Of a stretch of DNA of 64,000 nucleotides, positions 60,801 through 64,000 are shown in pieces. The position numbers and the translations under genes were made by a program. The notes below the pieces were generated by a model that saw only the letters and a program-made list of their open reading frames with translations, made no database searches and was not told the origin of the DNA. Source of the DNA: Actinostola sp. cb2023 (Eukaryota; Cnidaria; Anthozoa; Actiniaria; Actinostolidae); NCBI GenBank assembly GCA_033675265.1, contig JAUJYZ010000686.1, positions 1 through 64,000 of the forward strand. Direction: 5' to 3'. Each line of letters starts with the position of its first letter. The stretch's first letter is position 1.

Positions 60801-62929
60801 TTCAGTAAGCCTGACATATACATGTAATTTAAATGGAAACTAGCAGCGAGTACACTAGTATGGGCTGCGTTGGTGTATAATGATAAATTCAATGGTTAAA
60901 GGAAATCTATAACACCGTGAAAAAGAGTACTAACTTACATGGAAACTAGCGAGTACACTAGTATGGGCTGCGTTGGTGTATAATGATAAATTCAATGGTT
61001 AAAGGAAATCTATAACACCGTGAAAAAGAGTACTAACTTACATGGAAACTAGCGAGTACACTAGTATGGGCTGCGTTGGTGTATAATGATAAATTCAATG
61101 GAAACTAGCGAGTACACTAGTATGGGCTGCGTTGGTGTATAATGATAAATTCAATGGAAACTAGCGAGTACACTAGTATGGGCTGCGTTGGTGTATAATG
61201 ATAAATTCAATGGAAACTAGCGAGTACACTAGTATGGGCTGCGTTAGTGTATAATGATAAATTCAATGGAAACTAGTGAGTGCACTAGTATGGGCTGCGT
61301 TGGTGTATAATGATAAATTCAATGGAAACTAGCGAGTACACTAGTATGGGCTGCTGTATAATGATCAATTCAATGGAAACTAGCGAGTACACTAGTATGG
61401 GCTGCGTTGGTGTATAATGATAAATTAAAGGAAATCTATAACACCGTAAAAAGAGTACTTAGCGTTACTAATATATTTATATATATTTATACTGTAATTA
61501 TGTATACATGTACATGTAATTCACTGCCTACAAAGGAGTTTGATCTCACTGGTGTAGATATTGTACCACTCACTATCATATTATTCTATTATTAATTTCA
61601 TTAACTGATGTCCTTTCTCAATTCCCCCAAACTAGGGTATCGTCTTCTAGCAGTATGTGCTGCCCATCGAGATAAATTTACTCCTAAATCAGCAAGTATG
61701 TTATCTGTTTGGTGTGAAGAGTTAGGGAGACTGTTGTTGCTGCGGCACCAGAAACAAAGAAATGAGACACAGAAATCGACACCATATCAGCAGCCCATAC
61801 CAAAGGGCATGCCGCAAATGAACGTAATGAATCCAATGGGACCAGGGTAAGGCAGTATTTTAGTCCTTAAACCTGGTTCGCACTAGCGACATAAGCACAT
61901 GCAACATGCGCAGACTCAGTAATGCATTGATCATTAAAGGTGCTTGTCTTTTCTCACACCTATTGCATATATAAGTGGTGTCCTGAATCTGAGTATATTG
62001 CTTGTGTTTATGCTTATGTCGCCAGTGTAAACCAGGCTTCATTGAGGAGGGGGTGATTAGAGCTGTCCTCTTTGGGGAAGGGTGGTAGAGTAGGTCAAAA
62101 ATAAGAAATGAAGGTTTTTTTATTTATTTATTTATTTATTTATTTTTTTTTTTTTTTTAGAAAGAAATTAAGTGACTTGTGACTTGTGATTTCTTTTTTG
62201 GAATTCAAAGATTCTCGAGGAGAATTTAGATTTCAATCAGAGATCACTAAGTTGTTCTTGCGCACATATCCCTTTACTTAGAGTTGTTTTCTTATGAGCG
62301 GAAAACCTACTACATGGAGTTACAGTCACGGTACGGAATCGAAGACATCTATTCAACCAATCACAGTGCACAAAATCATTACTCAACCAATCAGAATGCT
62401 TGGACATGGCATGGTCGCAGTATGGCACCATCGCTGCATGGCACCATCGGCATGAACTGTACCATAACTACTTCCCACTCATATGAAAACCACACTATTT
62501 GACTTGCACTTTTCAACCATATGGGAACTGAATGAATGCATAAATAAACTTTATTTACAGAGGGTAAAACACACGACAGTTGCAATTAAAATAATAACTC
62601 AGTACAATGCTCTTTGAGCATGCTTACGGGGGGACCATGAGCTAGATGGATTATTAATACTTGATGATTTAGTTTTGAGATTTCTTTCATTTGATTAAGT
62701 TCTATTCTTTGTAGTGCTGATGCTAGCACTGTAATATGGCCCCAGACTACGCAACAACAGGCAGCGCTATCGGTGGTTACCACAGTATGGGGTGTGACAT
62801 CATCATTGACAAACTCAATGACGCATGACTCAATGATGCCTAATGTACCAACAACAAATACAGTTAACTCAGTCACCCATCCCTTCCCAACAACCTCTGC
62901 AAACCCTACGAAACAGTATGGAGCTCAAG
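57651..62929 (+). CDS. ZMIZ1: ZMIZ1/2 family protein, N-terminal part (multi-exon, 3' end outside window)
   Basis: Four exons (57,651-57,835; 60,726-60,771; 61,636-61,846; 62,715-62,929) join in frame with GT-AG introns. They encode a protein closely matching the vertebrate ZMIZ1/ZMIZ2 N-terminus: [88 protein letters not shown], a linker, and [10 protein letters not shown]. In the family this region forms a TPR-like N-terminal domain (in ZMIZ1 it binds Notch1). A long Pro/Gln/Gly-rich region and a MIZ/SP-RING zinc finger of PIAS/SUMO-ligase type follow. ZMIZ proteins are nuclear transcriptional coregulators; the fly relative is tonalli. The C-terminal finger is not in this window. Starts at 57,659 or 57,671 are possible in addition to the two upstream exons. 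Only one of vertebrate ZMIZ1/2 is expected in an invertebrate, so the symbol means the family. Confidence 0.93.
57872..58005. mobile_element. TIR MITE, 134 bp
   Basis: TGTGCTTTATCGAGTTATAG is mirrored by CTATAACTTGATAAAGCACA (26-bp ends with one mismatch). An inner GAAGTGT/ACACTTC match extends it. It sits 37 bp after the exon ending at 57,835. Confidence 0.85.
58480..59675. mobile_element. Foldback element (arms about 126 bp) carrying a nested insertion
   Basis: The left arm 58,480-58,605 (AAAGTGCCTATCACCCCTAT at its outer end, TTTGATGACGTCTA at its inner end) is mirrored at 59,527-59,675. The right arm carries about 20 extra bases (AGCTTATATTGAATAGATTT). Between the arms lie the Helentron-like element and about 150 bp of unique spacer. 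Confidence 0.88.
58618..59380 (+). mobile_element. Helentron-like element B
   Basis: The left end hairpin ACTCGGGCACTTCCGAAGG..GCCCGAGT is followed by (GTC)n. The right end has AAGCCCGAGTATACGCTCAT, then GAGCG and TCTTGTTT: an inverted copy of the left terminus followed by a GCTC/GAGC hairpin. Element A at 27.4-29.0 kb shares both ends. The interior has CGAACTCG-type and AACTCAAAGTCAAA-type short tandem repeats (59,085-59,260), as is common in nonautonomous Helentrons. No Rep/helicase frame. Confidence 0.55.
60726..60771 (+). CDS. ZMIZ1: ZMIZ exon: [15 protein letters not shown]
   Basis: A 46-bp exon with acceptor GTGTGTTTAG and donor TTG|GTAAGT. It starts in phase 0 and ends with one base of a glycine codon. 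It encodes [15 protein letters not shown], matching vertebrate VVSRVAAQQGFDLDL. It is too short to show as an open frame by itself. Confidence 0.95.
60835..61455. repeat. Intronic minisatellite, 103-bp then 56-bp units
   Basis: The 56-bp unit starts GGAAACTAGCGAGTACACTA and ends ATGATAAATTCAAT; starts are at 61,044, 61,100, 61,156, 61,212, 61,268, 61,324 and 61,375 (the last spacing shortened to 51). The two first units are longer (about 103 bp) because they keep GGTTAAAGGAAATCTATAAC and GTGAAAAAGAGTACT. The unit is the reverse complement of the repeat family at 48.5-49.2 kb, so a dispersed element was amplified here. Confidence 0.93.
61636..61846 (+). CDS. ZMIZ1: ZMIZ exon: [13 protein letters not shown]...MNPMGP
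   Basis: Acceptor CCCCCAAACTAG ends at 61,635. The first two bases GG complete the glycine. It encodes [20 protein letters not shown], then [17 protein letters not shown] (near-identical to vertebrate family members), and a family-variable Gln/Pro/Met linker. It ends in phase 2 at donor CAGG|GTAAGG. Confidence 0.95.
62110..62159. repeat. (TTTA)n / poly(T) tract
   Basis: Six TTTA units followed by about 18 T. It could be the reversed tail of a retroelement on the minus strand, but no body is recognisable to its left. Confidence 0.8.
62170..62273. mobile_element. MITE family 2, copy 3 (degraded)
   Basis: Contains AAGTGACTTGTGA, GAATTCAAAGATTCTC, GAGGAGAATTTAGATTT, CAATCAGAGATCACT and the end GTTCTTGCGCACATATCCC, as in copies 1 and 2. 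The left arm is damaged by a GACTTGT duplication and a T run. Confidence 0.65.
62279..62497. mobile_element. TA-flanked MITE family 1, copy 5
   Basis: AGAGTTGTTTTCTTATGAG at the left and CTCATATGAAAACCACACT at the right, TA on both borders. The interior has CCAATCACAGTGC, CCAATCAGAATGC and a duplicated GCATGGCACCATCG. It lies 218 bp before a ZMIZ exon. Confidence 0.8.
62715..62929 (+). CDS. ZMIZ1: ZMIZ exon: [10 protein letters not shown]...TKQYGAQ
   Basis: Acceptor TCTATTCTTTGTAG ends at 62,714; the first base completes a glycine. It encodes [20 protein letters not shown] and VTSSL, aligning with the vertebrate [12 protein letters not shown] block. A Ser/Thr/Asn/Pro-rich run ending PTKQYGAQ follows, the start of the family's long low-complexity region. 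It ends in phase 1 at donor CAAG|GTATGT. Confidence 0.93.
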
Positions 62930-62954
62930 GTATGTTATTAACATCTTTTAATGA

Positions 62955-63618
62955 TAGTTATTATTATTTTTTCATTGGTAGTATACCATAACTTATGTGA
63001 ATTTACATAGACTATTTCAGCTATTATTATAATTTTATCATTGGTAGTATACCATAACTTATGCGAATCTACATTGACTATTTCAGCTATTATTATAATT
63101 TTATCATTGGTACTATACCATAACTTATGTGAATTTACATTGACTATTTCAGCTATTATTATAATTTTATCATTGGTAGTATACCATAACTTATGTGAAT
63201 TTACATTGACTATTTCAGCTATTATTATTATTTTTTCATTGGTAGTATACCATAACTTATGTGAATTTACATAGACTATTTCAGCTATTATTATAATTTT
63301 ATCATTGGTAGTATACCATAACTTATGTGAATTTACATTGACTATTTCAGCTATTATTATAATTTTATCATTGGTAGTATACCATAATATGTGAATTTAC
63401 ATTGACTATTTCAGCTATTATTATTATTATTTTTTCATTGGTAGTATACCATAACTTATGTGAATTTACATAGACTATTTCAGCTATTATTATTATTTTA
63501 TCATTGGTAGTATACCATAACTTATGTGAATTTACATAGACTATTTCAGCTATTATTATTATTTTATCATTGGTAGTATACCATAACTTATGCGAATCTA
63601 CATTGACTATTTCAGCTA
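62955..63618. repeat. 66-bp intronic minisatellite, ten units
   Basis: The unit boundary motif CTATTTCAG ends at 63,020, 086, 152, 218, 284, 350, 414, 483, 549 and 615, so the period is 66 bp with one 64 and one 69. Each unit has TATACCATAACTTATGTGAA and TTTATCATTGGTAG. Since 66 is divisible by three, long frames are open on both strands and are not coding. Every unit ends in a splice-acceptor-like TGACTATTTCAG. Confidence 0.97.
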
Positions 63619-63680
63619 TAAACACAGGCCAAAAGCAATATGGAGAGAACCAAATCAATATGGAGATAAAAGCTTACTAG
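63616..63680 (+). CDS. Possible alternative ZMIZ terminal exon
   Basis: After the last minisatellite acceptor-like CAG (63,615), the phase left by the exon ending at 62,929 reads A-INTGQKQYGENQINMEIKAY then TAG at 63,678. The KQYG motif echoes the KQYG just before the preceding donor and suits the Gln/Tyr/Gly-rich region of the family. No usable donor precedes the stop, so it would truncate the protein before the SP-RING. It could equally be chance. Confidence 0.2.
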
Positions 63681-64000
63681 TCTTACTCTAAGAATTACCA
63701 GCTCTTAGCCAATCAGCATCTTTCATTTTGAGACGTGTTTGGCCTCAGTAACATTACCGTAAATCAACCAATGGCTCATGACCTTTGTGGTAAGAATTAC
63801 CACTAGCAGTAATGTTACCACTAGAGGACGCCACATGTATACAAGATATTGTTTCAAATGAGTAGAACAATGCACGAAACGTAAACGATATCACTAAAAT
63901 AGCACAGGAATTCAAACTAAGTCGATTTTGGCGTAAAATTCAAATATCGTGGATTTGGTCTTCTCTCCGCTGCGGTTTTACGTTAATTGCTGTTACCAAG
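63681..64000 (+). other. Right end: presumed ZMIZ intron
   Basis: No exon is recognised. CAGTAACATTACCG and AGTAATGTTACC form a loose inverted repeat (63,746-63,822), and TAGCCAATCAGCATC is another CCAAT-type motif. The gene must continue beyond the window. Confidence 0.5.

Larger units (their letters stand above)
61847..62714 (+). other. ZMIZ intron (0.87 kb)
   Basis: Holds a (TTTA)n/T-rich tract at 62,110-62,159, MITE family 2 copy 3 and MITE family 1 copy 5. Short hairpin-like CTGGTTCGCACTAG / GTGTAAACCAGG motifs occur near 61,870 and 62,023. No further exon is evident. Confidence 0.85.

Noticed and set aside
62960..63658. Repeat frames with YHNLCEFTLTISA and the reverse-strand equivalents
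   Set aside because: The 66-bp minisatellite is divisible by three and lies in an intron; the frames mirror each other on the two strands.

Overview
The window looks like nuclear DNA from an invertebrate animal. It holds one recognisable conserved gene with GT-AG introns (a ZMIZ1/2, i.e. PIAS-like, family gene), fragments of LINE retrotransposons, a U6 snRNA-derived sequence, and many small foldback DNA transposons. AT-rich DNA packed with short TIR elements and a single ZMIZ-type gene would fit a marine invertebrate such as a cnidarian. That placement is inference from general character, not from a diagnostic marker.

Layout. Positions 1 to about 17,178 are one uninterrupted 46-bp satellite array that runs off the left edge. 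Each unit carries the perfect palindrome CACTGCAGTG, and blocks of variant units recur about 2.9 kb apart. The very long open frames here are an artefact: the unit has no stop in any forward frame. A 213-bp (CTTT)n tract follows. From 17.6 to 32 kb I see no convincing gene, only foldback/TIR elements, microsatellites and a nested stack near 27.3-29.6 kb (a TTAA-flanked element containing a Helentron-like element, a hairpin-armed foldback and a U6-like sequence).

At 32.15-33.1 kb there is a plausible promoter with an untranslated first exon and a small second exon with a start codon; its splice phase fits the ZMIZ exon at 57,651. From 33.4 to 55 kb the sequence is repeats: a 5'-truncated LINE, two related minisatellites at 34.8-36.1 kb rich in YY1-like GCCGCCATATTGG motifs, a 947-bp TIR element with a perfect 9-bp target duplication, and many palindromic MITEs.

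From 55.0 kb to the right edge lies the 5' part of the ZMIZ gene on the plus strand: an alternative N-terminal exon (55,042-55,243) and four conserved coding exons (57,651-57,835; 60,726-60,771; 61,636-61,846; 62,715-62,929) whose phases join cleanly. They encode the conserved N-terminal (TPR-like) region and the start of the low-complexity region. The MIZ/SP-RING finger must lie beyond 64,000. Its introns hold MITEs, a Helentron-like element and two minisatellites.

I found no operon, CRISPR array or clearly new multi-gene system. The strongest leads are the two alternative acidic N-termini of the ZMIZ gene, the organised satellite array, the YY1-motif minisatellites, and the nested transposons with readable target-site duplications.
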